Source: an uncultured Bacteroidales bacterium (GTDB lineage Bacteria; Bacteroidota; Bacteroidia; Bacteroidales; Paludibacteraceae). From it: 64,000 nt of DNA. Numbering within the stretch: position 1 is the first letter of the stretch; each line of letters starts with the position of its first letter. Under the pieces are notes generated by a model that saw nothing but the letters and a program-made list of their open reading frames with translations, was not told the DNA's origin and ran no database searches. Position numbers and translations under genes: made by a program. Below, piece by piece: positions 10,246 through 19,626 of the stretch. The stretch spans positions 81,289 through 145,288 of the forward strand of contig CAMIZG010000001.1 of NCBI GenBank assembly GCA_946403215.1. The letters are read 5' to 3'.

Positions 10246-10881
10246 ATGCAAATTATTGCACATAGAGGTTTTTGGAAGACTCAAGAAGAGAAGAACAGTC
10301 GCGTGGCACTGGCACGTGCGATGGAGTGTGGGTATGGGTTTGAGACGGATTTTCGCGATTTTGGCGGAAAAGTTCTCATATCGCATAATCCACCGATAGG
10401 TGATGAACTGACAGCAGATGAGCTGTTCCGCTTGTATGCCGAATCCGGACGGAAAGGAACGTTAGCGCTCAATATCAAGGCCGACGGACTGCAAGATATG
10501 ATGCGAGACTTGCTGGAGAAGTATGGCATTGAGAATTATTTCCTGTTTGACATGTCGGTATGTGACACGATTCCGTACATAGAGCGGAAGATGAAGATAG
10601 CGTCCCGCAGTTCGGAATTTGAACCCTACTTGCCGTTCTATAAAGATAGCGAGGTGGTTTGGGTGGATTACTTCGACGGACGGACGAATATCGTGGACGA
10701 ATTGCGCAAGTACATAGCAGATGGTAAGATACCGTGTGTTGTCTCGCCGGAACTGCACGGATTGCCGTATGAACCCATGTGGCAGATGCTAAATGAACAA
10801 ATTGTAAATGGAAAAATTGTAAATGATATCATGCTTTGCACGGATGTGCCGGACAAGGCTGAACAATATTTTAACAGATGA
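10246..10881 (+). CDS. Glycerophosphodiester phosphodiesterase (GDPD)-domain-like protein
   Basis: MQIIAHRGFWKTQEEKNSRVALARAMECGYGFETDFRDFGGKVLISHNP: the HRG...N...A...G...ETD signature. Confidence 0.7.
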   Translation: MQIIAHRGFWKTQEEKNSRVALARAMECGYGFETDFRDFGGKVLISHNPPIGDELTADELFRLYAESGRKGTLALNIKADGLQDMMRDLLEKYGIENYFLFDMSVCDTIPYIERKMKIASRSSEFEPYLPFYKDSEVVWVDYFDGRTNIVDELRKYIADGKIPCVVSPELHGLPYEPMWQMLNEQIVNGKIVNDIMLCTDVPDKAEQYFNR

Positions 10882-11510
10882 TAAAGGCGATTATTTTTGA
10901 CATGGATGGAGTGCTGATAGAGGCTAAGGACTGGCACTATGAGGCACTCAATAAGGCACTCTTGCTGTTCGGGTTTGAGATTTCACGGTATGACCATTTG
11001 GTTACATTCGATGGTCTGCCGACAAGTCGCAAATTGGAAATGCTGAGCGTAGAACGCGGACTTCCTCGCAGCTTGCATAAGTTCATCAACGAGATGAAAC
11101 AGCAGTACACGATGGATTATGTCTATACGTGTTGCAAACCACGTTTCATCCACCAATACGCGTTGTCGCGGCTTCATGCTGATGGATATCGCCTGGCTCT
11201 TGCAAGTAACTCAATTCGTCACACGATAGAGTTGATGATGGATAAGGCCGGGTTGACATCATACCTGGAGTTTATGTTGAGCAATCAGGATGTGGTAAAA
11301 GCCAAACCTGATCCTGAGATTTATCTCACTGCGATTAAGCGATTAGGATTAAAACCGGAGGAATGCTTGATAGCAGAGGATAATCAGAATGGAATCCAGG
11401 CAGCATTGGCCAGTGGTGCACATCTGTTCAAAGTTGACACGGTGAACGATGTGACGTACACGAATATCAAACGTCGAATTGAAGAAATCGAGAAAGGAGG
11501 CAAAGGATGA
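10878..11510 (+). CDS. HAD-IA hydrolase, beta-phosphoglucomutase-like
   Basis: MIKAIIFDMDGVLIEAKDWHYEALNKAL...KPDPEIYLTAIKRLGLKPEECLIAEDNQNGIQAA; 4-nt overlap with upstream gene. Confidence 0.85.
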   Translation: MIKAIIFDMDGVLIEAKDWHYEALNKALLLFGFEISRYDHLVTFDGLPTSRKLEMLSVERGLPRSLHKFINEMKQQYTMDYVYTCCKPRFIHQYALSRLHADGYRLALASNSIRHTIELMMDKAGLTSYLEFMLSNQDVVKAKPDPEIYLTAIKRLGLKPEECLIAEDNQNGIQAALASGAHLFKVDTVNDVTYTNIKRRIEEIEKGGKG

Positions 11511-12220
11511 ATGTAGTTGTTTTGATGGCAGGGGCAAGTAGCAACTTTGCCGAGAAGGGATATATGTACCCGAAGTACCTCTTGGATTATAAGGGGAAAC
11601 CGATTGTGCAGCACGTAGTGGATAGTTTGAAACCGCTGAATGCCAAACTCTCGTTCGTAATATTGAAAGAGGACGATGATAAGGCATTCATCGCGTCTAC
11701 GCTGCAGATCTTGGCACCGAAAGCTAAGGTGTACAAGGTAAACAAACTGACGAAAGGCGCTGTATGTTCGGCTTTGTTCGCTATCGATAGTATCAACAAT
11801 GATGAAGAGTTGCTGCTGCTCAACGGAGACCAATTGCTAACAAACGGATTAGTGGAATCCATCGAATCGTTCCGAAAGAAGCAGTACGAAGGAGGAATCG
11901 CAGTGTTCCGCTCGGTGCTGCCACGTTGGAGTTTTGTGGCACTGGATGATGGTGGATTGGTTTGCGAGACAAGTGAGAAACGTCCGATTTCAGATTTGGC
12001 TACTGCCGGTTGCTATTGGTTCAAATACGGAAAAGACTTCATAGAAGCAGCCTATAACATTATCCGCAAGGACGAGAACTTTGGAGGCAATTACTATATC
12101 TGCTCGACGTATAATGAGCTGATCTTGCGGCAGCAGAAAGTGGGAGTATATGAGATTCCGACAGAGAACTATCTCTCGTTTGCCACACCGCAGTTGTATG
12201 AAGAAAATAAAATCAAGTGA
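11507..12220 (+). CDS. Sugar-phosphate nucleotidyltransferase family protein
   Basis: MNVVVLMAGASSNFAEKGYMYPKYLLDYKGKPIVQHVVDSL; ATGA overlap with upstream gene. Confidence 0.75.
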   Translation: MNVVVLMAGASSNFAEKGYMYPKYLLDYKGKPIVQHVVDSLKPLNAKLSFVILKEDDDKAFIASTLQILAPKAKVYKVNKLTKGAVCSALFAIDSINNDEELLLLNGDQLLTNGLVESIESFRKKQYEGGIAVFRSVLPRWSFVALDDGGLVCETSEKRPISDLATAGCYWFKYGKDFIEAAYNIIRKDENFGGNYYICSTYNELILRQQKVGVYEIPTENYLSFATPQLYEENKIK

Positions 12221-12221
12221 T

Positions 12222-12947
12222 ATGATAAACATTGTGATACCTATGGCCGGAGCCGGCAGCCGTTTTGCGAAAGCCGGTTACACGAAGCCGAAGCCCTTTA
12301 TCGACGTATTGGGCAAACCGATGATTTGCCACGTGCTGGATAACCTGTACATGCAGGATGCACAGTTCATCCTGATAGCACGTCGTGAGCATTTTGAAGC
12401 CGAGCAAGAGACGGTGAAATGGATTGAAGCACACTATCCGGTGCAATGGGTGCTGGTGGATAAGTTGACGGAAGGTGCTGCTTGCACGGTGCTCCATGCA
12501 CATCGGTTGATCAACAATGATGTGCCGATGATGATTGCCAACTCTGATCAGATTGTGGATATGCAGATTGCGGATTTTATCAAGGATTCGGATGCACGTA
12601 AGTTGGATGGTTCGGTGTTGTGTTTTTACGACAACGATACCAAGTGGAGCTATGCCAAAATTGACGACAAGGGATTAATTACAGAAATCAAGGAGAAAGT
12701 TGTAATTTCGGATCATGCAACGGTGGGTATTTACTACTTTGCGCAAGGAAAAATCTTCGTAGAGAATGCGATAGATATGATTGTGCGCAACGAGCGTGTG
12801 AACAATGAGTTCTATGTGGCACCGGTGTACAACTATGCGATTGCACAAGGTAAGCGGTTCGGCATTTATAGCATCGACATGCAGCAGATGCACGGCACCG
12901 GAACGCCGGAAGATTTGGATAAGTATATAGCGTTTAAGACAAAATGA
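12222..12947 (+). CDS. Sugar-phosphate nucleotidyltransferase family protein (paralog of preceding gene)
   Basis: MINIVIPMAGAGSRFAKAGYTKPKPFIDVLGKPMICHVLDNL; the longer ORF start at 12150 overlaps the upstream gene and is disfavoured. Confidence 0.8.
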   Translation: MINIVIPMAGAGSRFAKAGYTKPKPFIDVLGKPMICHVLDNLYMQDAQFILIARREHFEAEQETVKWIEAHYPVQWVLVDKLTEGAACTVLHAHRLINNDVPMMIANSDQIVDMQIADFIKDSDARKLDGSVLCFYDNDTKWSYAKIDDKGLITEIKEKVVISDHATVGIYYFAQGKIFVENAIDMIVRNERVNNEFYVAPVYNYAIAQGKRFGIYSIDMQQMHGTGTPEDLDKYIAFKTK

Positions 12948-13267
12948 GAACGGCAAAGTTAGAGGATATGTTGAAAGGCTGGTTCGTAGGGAATTTCGAA
13001 CCGACTCTCCTGAAAACCAACGATGTGGAGGTGGCTGTGAAGAGTTACAATAAGGGAGACTATGAGCAGCGCCACTACCACAAGATAGCCACTGAGATTA
13101 CAGTCATCACGCGCGGCAGAGTGCGCATGAACGGTGCGGAGTATAAGGAAGGTGACATCATCGTGATGGAGCCTTTTGAGTCAACGGATTTTGAAGCGCT
13201 GGAGGATGGTACGCAGAACACAGTTGTCAAATTCCCCGGAGCGAATAATGATAAATACTTATCATAG
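12944..13267 (+). CDS. Cupin-fold protein
   Basis: YEQRHYHKIATEITVITRGRVRMNGAEYKEGDIIVMEPFESTDFEALED; ATGA overlap. Confidence 0.75.
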   Translation: MRTAKLEDMLKGWFVGNFEPTLLKTNDVEVAVKSYNKGDYEQRHYHKIATEITVITRGRVRMNGAEYKEGDIIVMEPFESTDFEALEDGTQNTVVKFPGANNDKYLS

Positions 13268-13273
13268 CATGAT

Positions 13274-14431
13274 GTGATAGCAAAGATGCCTTCCGGTCGT
13301 CCGAAAATATTGTTTTGTATGCATATGCCCCCACCTGTGCATGGGGCAGCTGTGGTGGGGCAGCAAATCTTCGAGTCAAAATTGATTCGTGATAAGTTTG
13401 ATTGTGCGTATATAAATGCTTCCTCCTCTGCAACTTTGGGGGATGTCGGACACTTCTCGTTGGCAAAAATACGGAGAACACTTGCGTTCTACAAGCAAGT
13501 GCTTCGCGAGGTGAGAAATCAACGGCCGGATTTGGTGTATTTCACCCCATCTACAGCAGGGTGGGCGTTGTATAGGGACGTAATAACTATTTGTCTTCTT
13601 CGCCGTAGAAGGCAAAATGTAGTATTGCACTTCCACAATAAAACGAAGGATACATACTTGCATAAATGGTACAATGAGGGCGTATGGGAGCATCTGTTTC
13701 AAGGAGTGTCTGCAATTTTTTTGGGAGATGCGTTGTCAAAGCAATTTGGCAACTACACTCACTTGTGCAAAAAGGTTTTCGTGTGCCCTAACGGAATGCC
13801 CCATCTGATTGACGATACTCAACGTGAACAGCACAGAGCAGATCAACCATATACATTCCTCTTCTTGTCTAATATGATTGAATCGAAAGGTGTATATGTG
13901 TTGCTTGATGCATGTGCCCTCCTGAAACAAAAGGGATATACGTTCCGATGCGATTTTGTGGGACAATGGTTTGACGTCACTAAGGATGCATTCGATGCAA
14001 AATGTGCACAATTAGACTTGTTAGATTATGTGCAGGGACATGGAGCAAAATTTGGCGTGGAGAAAAATAAATATATCCAGCATGCCAATGCGCTGGTTTT
14101 CCCGACGTTCTACCAATCAGAATGCTTTCCTCTTGTGATAATTGAAGCCATGCAATACGCTCTCCCCATCATTTCAACCAATGAAGGAGCTATCTCCGAA
14201 ATAATTGATAATGGGAATGACGGATGGATAGTCAAGAAGCAAGATGCCGTTGAATTGGCCGATAAAATGGAGTGGCTCTTAACTCATCCTACCGAAAGCA
14301 AACAAATGGGTAAAACAGGGTATGCGAAATATTGCCAGAATTACACATTAGCACATTTTGAACAGCGATTGTTGAATATCCTGACAGAATGCATCCAAAT
14401 CAAACAATTAGAGAATACATGCGAGTATTAA
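13274..14431 (+). CDS. GT4 family glycosyltransferase (start possibly 13286)
   Basis: KILFCMHMPPPVHGAAVVGQQ...FLFLSNMIESKGVYVLLDACALL...PTFYQSECFPLVIIEAMQYALPIISTNEGAISEII. Confidence 0.9.
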   Translation: MIAKMPSGRPKILFCMHMPPPVHGAAVVGQQIFESKLIRDKFDCAYINASSSATLGDVGHFSLAKIRRTLAFYKQVLREVRNQRPDLVYFTPSTAGWALYRDVITICLLRRRRQNVVLHFHNKTKDTYLHKWYNEGVWEHLFQGVSAIFLGDALSKQFGNYTHLCKKVFVCPNGMPHLIDDTQREQHRADQPYTFLFLSNMIESKGVYVLLDACALLKQKGYTFRCDFVGQWFDVTKDAFDAKCAQLDLLDYVQGHGAKFGVEKNKYIQHANALVFPTFYQSECFPLVIIEAMQYALPIISTNEGAISEIIDNGNDGWIVKKQDAVELADKMEWLLTHPTESKQMGKTGYAKYCQNYTLAHFEQRLLNILTECIQIKQLENTCEY

Positions 14432-15717
14432 TCAATAGTTATGCTTGTTGCCCCGGCTTGGGCTCTGAACCTGGTATGGGATGGAATTGGATTATCTCAC
14501 TTGCTCAGCATTGCGAGTGCTTCGTCATATCCGAAGGGGAGTTCCGGCTGCAAGTTGAGCAATGGTTAGCGTCATCTGAGAACAAAAGTGTTGCACAACA
14601 CATACATTTCTATTGGCTGCCCATAGGGGGGGACAATAGTGAGAAATGTGAACGAATTCGCGAAATGTGCCGCAATCAAGGAGATTGGCGGTTCTATTAT
14701 TACTATCGATTGTGGCAGAAACGTGTGGCTGCCCTTGCTGAACAGATTATAGAGGAGCAAGCAATGAAAAATGCACCGATACAAGTGCTCCATCAGTTAA
14801 ACATGATCGGTTTCCGTGAACCGGGATATCTGTGGAAGGTGTCGCGCGCTACCAATATACCACTTGTGTGGGGGCCAACTAATGCAAAGGATGGCTTTCC
14901 TATGGCGTATGCCAAATCAGCATCTATTAGGCAAAAAGTATTCTTATGCATAAAGAATGCAATAACCAGACTCCAATTGTCGTTATCTCCTCGTGTTCGC
15001 ATGATGGCTAATACGGCGGACGTAATAGTTGCAGCGAGTAGCGATGCGCAACAAAGCATTGAGAAGTATTGGCACAAATCAAGTATTTGCATCAACGAAA
15101 CAGGATGTTCTGCACCACCTGCAGAGAGAGAAACTAGCGACTGGAGGTCATGTGAAGATAAGGAGAACTATGACATATTATGGTGCGGGCGGATGCTCTT
15201 TAGCAAGCAATTGGATATAGCTATCCGAGCAGTGGCTGCTGCAAATACTCCCAACATGGTGTTGCATATAGTTGGAAGTGGAGACGATAAACCATATAGA
15301 CAATTAGCAGATGCTCTCAGCGCAAATGTTAGATGGCATGGCCAAATTTTGCATGACGAAGTGCAAAACATGATGAGAAGAATGGATGTGTTGTTGTTTA
15401 CTTCTGTGTTTGAAGGAACCCCTCATGTTGTGCTCGAAGCCATTGAAAACCAGCTTCCGGTGGTGTGCCATAAAACATGTGGACAAGGAGACTTGGTGAC
15501 CGACTCGGTCGGAATAACATGTCCGGTGGTAACTCCCGAGAAATCAGTAAAAGACTTTGCCGAAGCTCTAAAACACCTATATACTCATAAAGAACTCTTA
15601 GATACAATGAGATCCAATTGTGTTTCGCATGCACAACAACTGACATGGGATAAGAAAGCACAGCAGATGATATCCGTATATAAAACATCAGTTCAAAATC
15701 GCAAAAATGATTTGTAG
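14419..15717 (+). CDS. GT4 family glycosyltransferase
   Basis: MRVLINSYACCPGLGSEPGMGWNWI...ILWCGRMLFSKQLDIAIRAVAAA...TSVFEGTPHVVLEAIENQLPVVCHKTCG; start at 14419 preferred over 14389. Confidence 0.9.
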   Translation: MRVLINSYACCPGLGSEPGMGWNWIISLAQHCECFVISEGEFRLQVEQWLASSENKSVAQHIHFYWLPIGGDNSEKCERIREMCRNQGDWRFYYYYRLWQKRVAALAEQIIEEQAMKNAPIQVLHQLNMIGFREPGYLWKVSRATNIPLVWGPTNAKDGFPMAYAKSASIRQKVFLCIKNAITRLQLSLSPRVRMMANTADVIVAASSDAQQSIEKYWHKSSICINETGCSAPPAERETSDWRSCEDKENYDILWCGRMLFSKQLDIAIRAVAAANTPNMVLHIVGSGDDKPYRQLADALSANVRWHGQILHDEVQNMMRRMDVLLFTSVFEGTPHVVLEAIENQLPVVCHKTCGQGDLVTDSVGITCPVVTPEKSVKDFAEALKHLYTHKELLDTMRSNCVSHAQQLTWDKKAQQMISVYKTSVQNRKNDL

Positions 15718-15718
15718 T

Positions 15719-16984
15719 ATGGCGCACAAGCAGAATGGCAGAATAGTAATTATAGGAGCGGGTGTTTCAGGTCTGACATCAGCTCGTATGCTCAATGACA
15801 AATATGATGTCACTATATTTGAGCGGGCATCCAAACCTGGTGGACTAATCAAGTGTGAGCGCATAGAAGGCAGCCTGTTTCATACCTGTGGAGGACATGT
15901 GTTTAATACAAAGAAACAGGATGTTGCCAAATGGTTCTGGCAGTTCTTTAATCAAGAAAATGATTTTGTGAAAACTGATCGTAATTCTGTAGTCCAACTT
16001 GAACAAAAGATTGTCCCGTATCCTATTGAGAATCACGTGTACATGCTGGATTCGGAGCTGCAAAATAGATTCATAGATGACTGCTTGCGTATTGCAACCA
16101 ATAAATCAGTCCAGCCATCTGATTTCGAGGCATTCTTGCGGGGACGTTTTGGCGATACGCTCTATGACTTATATTTCAAGCCCTATAATGAAAAAGTGTG
16201 GCGTTGTGATTTGCGCAATGTGTCACTGGCATGGCTTGAGGGCAAATTGCCGATGCCGACGGTGCAGGAGATGTTGTTCAACAACTTCAATCATGTAGAA
16301 GAGAAGCAGTTCGTCCATTCGTCATTCTACTATGAAAAGAACAATGGCTCCCAATTCCTTGCAGATTCCTTAGCAAAGGGATTGAATATCCGATATGATT
16401 CTGAAATTCAGGATATGACATACTGCGATGGTAAGTGGCAAGTAAATGGTGAGACATTCGACAAAGTGATATATTGTGGTAACATCAAGGAAATGATCAA
16501 ACATATCAACGGATTGAATGTCAATGCGTATTTGAATGACGTGGAGTCATTACCGTACCACGGGACGACATCGGTTTTTTGTGAGATAGAGGCCAACCCA
16601 TATTCGTGGATATATCTTCCGTCCGACAAATATGCGTGCCACCGAATCATTTGTACCGGCAATTTCTCACAAACAAATAATGCTCCCACTCTTGCCGGTA
16701 ATCGGATAACGGCAACAATCGAATTTACAGATGCCATTTCGCATGAGGAGATATTGGCCAATTTGGCAAAGATGCCATACCACCCTACATACATAACGCA
16801 TAAATTTAATCAATACACATATCCAATCCAGACCAATTCCACGCGTCAAATGATTCAACGCCTGAAGCAAGAATTGGCGAAAAGTAATTTCTATATGACC
16901 GGTCGGTTCGCTGATTGGGAATACTATAATATGGATGTTGCTATGGCAGCTGCGATTGAGTTGTGTAAAAAGATAAATAATTAA
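15719..16984 (+). CDS. FAD-dependent amine oxidase / UDP-galactopyranose mutase-like protein
   Basis: GRIVIIGAGVSGLTSARMLNDKYDVTIFERASKPGGLIKC (Rossmann FAD); GGHVFNTKKQDVAKWF; YNEKVW. Confidence 0.8.
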   Translation: MAHKQNGRIVIIGAGVSGLTSARMLNDKYDVTIFERASKPGGLIKCERIEGSLFHTCGGHVFNTKKQDVAKWFWQFFNQENDFVKTDRNSVVQLEQKIVPYPIENHVYMLDSELQNRFIDDCLRIATNKSVQPSDFEAFLRGRFGDTLYDLYFKPYNEKVWRCDLRNVSLAWLEGKLPMPTVQEMLFNNFNHVEEKQFVHSSFYYEKNNGSQFLADSLAKGLNIRYDSEIQDMTYCDGKWQVNGETFDKVIYCGNIKEMIKHINGLNVNAYLNDVESLPYHGTTSVFCEIEANPYSWIYLPSDKYACHRIICTGNFSQTNNAPTLAGNRITATIEFTDAISHEEILANLAKMPYHPTYITHKFNQYTYPIQTNSTRQMIQRLKQELAKSNFYMTGRFADWEYYNMDVAMAAAIELCKKINN

Positions 16985-16996
16985 TCCCTATTTACA

Positions 16997-17878
16997 ATGA
17001 CGAAAGTTGCACTATTAGTGGTATATAATCATAGGTATGACCGCAATATACCTCGAGTACAAGAAATTTATAAATCTCGCTTTTCCCACATCTTTCATGT
17101 TGTACCTTTTTATGATGGACATGTTGAAGGGGCGGATGTTATTCCTGTGTATGAAAATTCCTTTTATTTCGAAGGATATATCAGTCAGGCATATACCCAC
17201 ATAAAAGGACATGGCTTTACGCATTACTTTGTCATTGCTGACGACCTGATCTTAAATCCGGCCATCGATGAGAATAATTTATGGGATATTTTGCATGTGG
17301 GAGAGGACGAGTGCTTTATGCCCGCAAAACCGGTGGTGTTACAGAAGATAGGCTACTATTGGAGGCACATCTATAAAGCTGTTCAATATAGAATTGAGCA
17401 GGATGGAGTGGAAGTGAAAAATGTATTACCTTCCAGAGATGAGGCTATCCAATCTTTTGTGCGTCATGGGTTGCCAACAGGTCCTGTTGCCTGGAAAGCC
17501 ATAGTGAATTTTGATCCAAGGAGTTGGGCTAGAACGCTACTTTCTATTCCCTGGAGCAGACATTTGGATTATCCGTTAATCGCATGTTATTCAGATTGTT
17601 TTATGGTGACCGAGCAAGCGGTGGATAAGTTTTGTACATATTGTGGAGCATTTGCGGCAACAAATCTATTTGTGGAGTTTGCTATACCCACTGCGCTGGT
17701 ATTGTCTGCTGATAAACTAAAATTTGAAGACCGGTTAGCGCTAAAAGACGGTTCGATGTGGGAACATACAGATAACCGCTGGATAGAGCCTGTTAGGTAT
17801 AGCTTGAAGGCATTATATGAGCACTTTCCCGAAGATAAGTTATTTGTGCACCCGATTAAATTATCGAAGTGGTCATAG
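16997..17878 (+). CDS. Conserved polysaccharide-locus protein of unknown function, possibly GT-A like
   Basis: Intact 293-aa ORF; FVIADDLILNPAIDENNL resembles a DXD-type context but no family recognised with confidence. Confidence 0.5.
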   Translation: MTKVALLVVYNHRYDRNIPRVQEIYKSRFSHIFHVVPFYDGHVEGADVIPVYENSFYFEGYISQAYTHIKGHGFTHYFVIADDLILNPAIDENNLWDILHVGEDECFMPAKPVVLQKIGYYWRHIYKAVQYRIEQDGVEVKNVLPSRDEAIQSFVRHGLPTGPVAWKAIVNFDPRSWARTLLSIPWSRHLDYPLIACYSDCFMVTEQAVDKFCTYCGAFAATNLFVEFAIPTALVLSADKLKFEDRLALKDGSMWEHTDNRWIEPVRYSLKALYEHFPEDKLFVHPIKLSKWS

Positions 17879-18625
17879 ATGCTGTCGCTCCATGATATAA
17901 ACATATATCCCTCCCAGAGGGCATTATCAGCCTTGCCGGAAGGCAAACTCCTGATAAACACCATCAATGCGCACTCATACAACGTAGCGCAAGAGGATGC
18001 TTTGTTTGCCGAGGCACTCAGGAATGGTGACGTTCTCCTCCCGGATGGTGCAAGCATTGTGCACGCATGCCGGTGGCTGAAAACGCCATCGCAGCCAGCT
18101 GAGCGGATAGCGGGATTCGACCTCTTCGTGCATGAGATGGTAGCGCTTGAGCAGCGTGCCGAGCAAAGCGAGAAACAACTCAAGGTGTTCTTCATGGGCT
18201 CGTCGCCAGAGGTGCTACAGCGAATAGAGCAGCGCGCGGCAACTGAATATCCTCATCTTAAGGTTATAACCTATTCACCGCCATACAAGTCTGAATTCTC
18301 GCAAGAAGACAACACCGCCATCATCCGTGCTATTAATACAGCCAGCCCCGATCTCCTCTGGATTGGCATGACAGCCCCTAAGCAGGAGAAATGGACATAT
18401 ACCCATTGGCATGAACTGCAAGTCAACTGCCATGTGGGTACTATCGGAGCCGTGTTCGACTTCTACGCCGGCACCGCCAAACGCGCACCACTATGGTGGC
18501 AGCAGCACTCGCTCGAATGGCTCTACCGCCTCATCCGTGAACCGCGCCGCATGTGGCGCCGATATATCATTGGCAACATTCTGTTTATCCACAATATACT
18601 TCGTGACAAGCGAACGCATAGATAA
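17879..18625 (+). CDS. WecG/TagA/CpsF family glycosyltransferase
   Basis: LINTINAHSYNVAQEDALFAEALRNGDVLLPDGASIVHACRWL...FFMGSSPEVL...PDLLWIGMTAPKQEKW...GAVFDFYAGTAKRAP. Confidence 0.93.
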   Translation: MLSLHDINIYPSQRALSALPEGKLLINTINAHSYNVAQEDALFAEALRNGDVLLPDGASIVHACRWLKTPSQPAERIAGFDLFVHEMVALEQRAEQSEKQLKVFFMGSSPEVLQRIEQRAATEYPHLKVITYSPPYKSEFSQEDNTAIIRAINTASPDLLWIGMTAPKQEKWTYTHWHELQVNCHVGTIGAVFDFYAGTAKRAPLWWQQHSLEWLYRLIREPRRMWRRYIIGNILFIHNILRDKRTHR

Positions 18626-19625
18626 AGAATTTCTTGCACTCATCGCATTGCTGCGGCTGGCAGTTAATCCTGCTGCCGAGCAGCCGCAACAACAGCCAGT
18701 GCTTATCGCCGATGAGTGGCGCGAAGTATATCATCTTGCTGTAAAGCATGCGGTTGTAGCCCTGGCGTGGGATGGAGTTGAGCGCTTGCAATCGCAGACC
18801 CCTGATGCACTCCGAGCATTTCCTGCTGACTTAATGGGCAAGTGGTTCGCTGATGTTCAGGCGATAGAAGCCGCAAACAGCCAAATGGCAATGCAGGCAT
18901 CCTATTTGCATTTTTTCATGCAAGAAGGGGATTTCGATGCATATACCCTGAAAGGCGTAACGTGGGCTGCATATTATCCCAAACCTGAACATCGCCAGTC
19001 GGCAGATATAGATTTATGGGTACTGCCCAATAAAAATAAGCTTGCTTCTCTTCAGGAGCGACGTGAGGCACTAATAGCATTCCTTAATAGCCGCGAAGTG
19101 CCTATAGGCGAAGTGGTGTACCACCATTTGGAAGCAAAGTTTTTCCGTAACACGGAAGTTGAACTCCACGTCACGCCCACATGGCTTTACAATCCACTGC
19201 ATAACAACAGACTGCAGCAACAGTTTTTGCACGCAAGGTTCCTAACACACGAATTGCAAGAGACCTATGCCCTTCTCCACGCATTTCGGCATATCTACCA
19301 CGACGGTCTCGCTTTGCGGCATATGTTGGATTACTTCGTGATTTGCAGAGCAAATAGAGAGAAAGACATCGCTGCCCCGTCAAAGTTTTACCGGCAAATA
19401 GGAATGAACTCGTTTGCTCGGGCGATGGACGAGCTCAGTGAGTATTTGTTTGCATCGCCTGCCACTTCGTCTATCCATTTGTCGCGTTGCGCCCGGCATC
19501 TGTTGGATGCTCTGCCCCTACGGCATATATCGAAACGCGTCCAGTGGGACTATCCGTCCGAAACAATCTGGCGCTTTCCTTGGCGCACGGCTCATTTCTT
19601 CTGGCGTAAGACATTATCCAAATAA
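18603..19625 (+). CDS. NTP_transf_5-like (uncharacterised nucleotidyltransferase) family protein; probable GTG start
   Basis: AYTLKGVTWAAYYPKPEHRQSADIDLWV...VELHVTPTWLYNPLHNNRL...HAFRHIYHDGLALRHMLDYFVI; the ORF-track start (18411) lies inside wecG. Confidence 0.75.
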   Translation: MTSERIDKEFLALIALLRLAVNPAAEQPQQQPVLIADEWREVYHLAVKHAVVALAWDGVERLQSQTPDALRAFPADLMGKWFADVQAIEAANSQMAMQASYLHFFMQEGDFDAYTLKGVTWAAYYPKPEHRQSADIDLWVLPNKNKLASLQERREALIAFLNSREVPIGEVVYHHLEAKFFRNTEVELHVTPTWLYNPLHNNRLQQQFLHARFLTHELQETYALLHAFRHIYHDGLALRHMLDYFVICRANREKDIAAPSKFYRQIGMNSFARAMDELSEYLFASPATSSIHLSRCARHLLDALPLRHISKRVQWDYPSETIWRFPWRTAHFFWRKTLSK

Positions 19626-19626
19626 T

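Noticed and set aside
1-18000. Transposase or integrase explaining the polysaccharide locus
   Set aside because: No transposase, integrase or IS inverted repeats could be recognised in the window.
18411-18602. Extended N-terminus of the NTP_transf_5-like ORF
   Set aside because: Translates wecG-like DNA out of frame; a GTG at 18603 fits the operon spacing.
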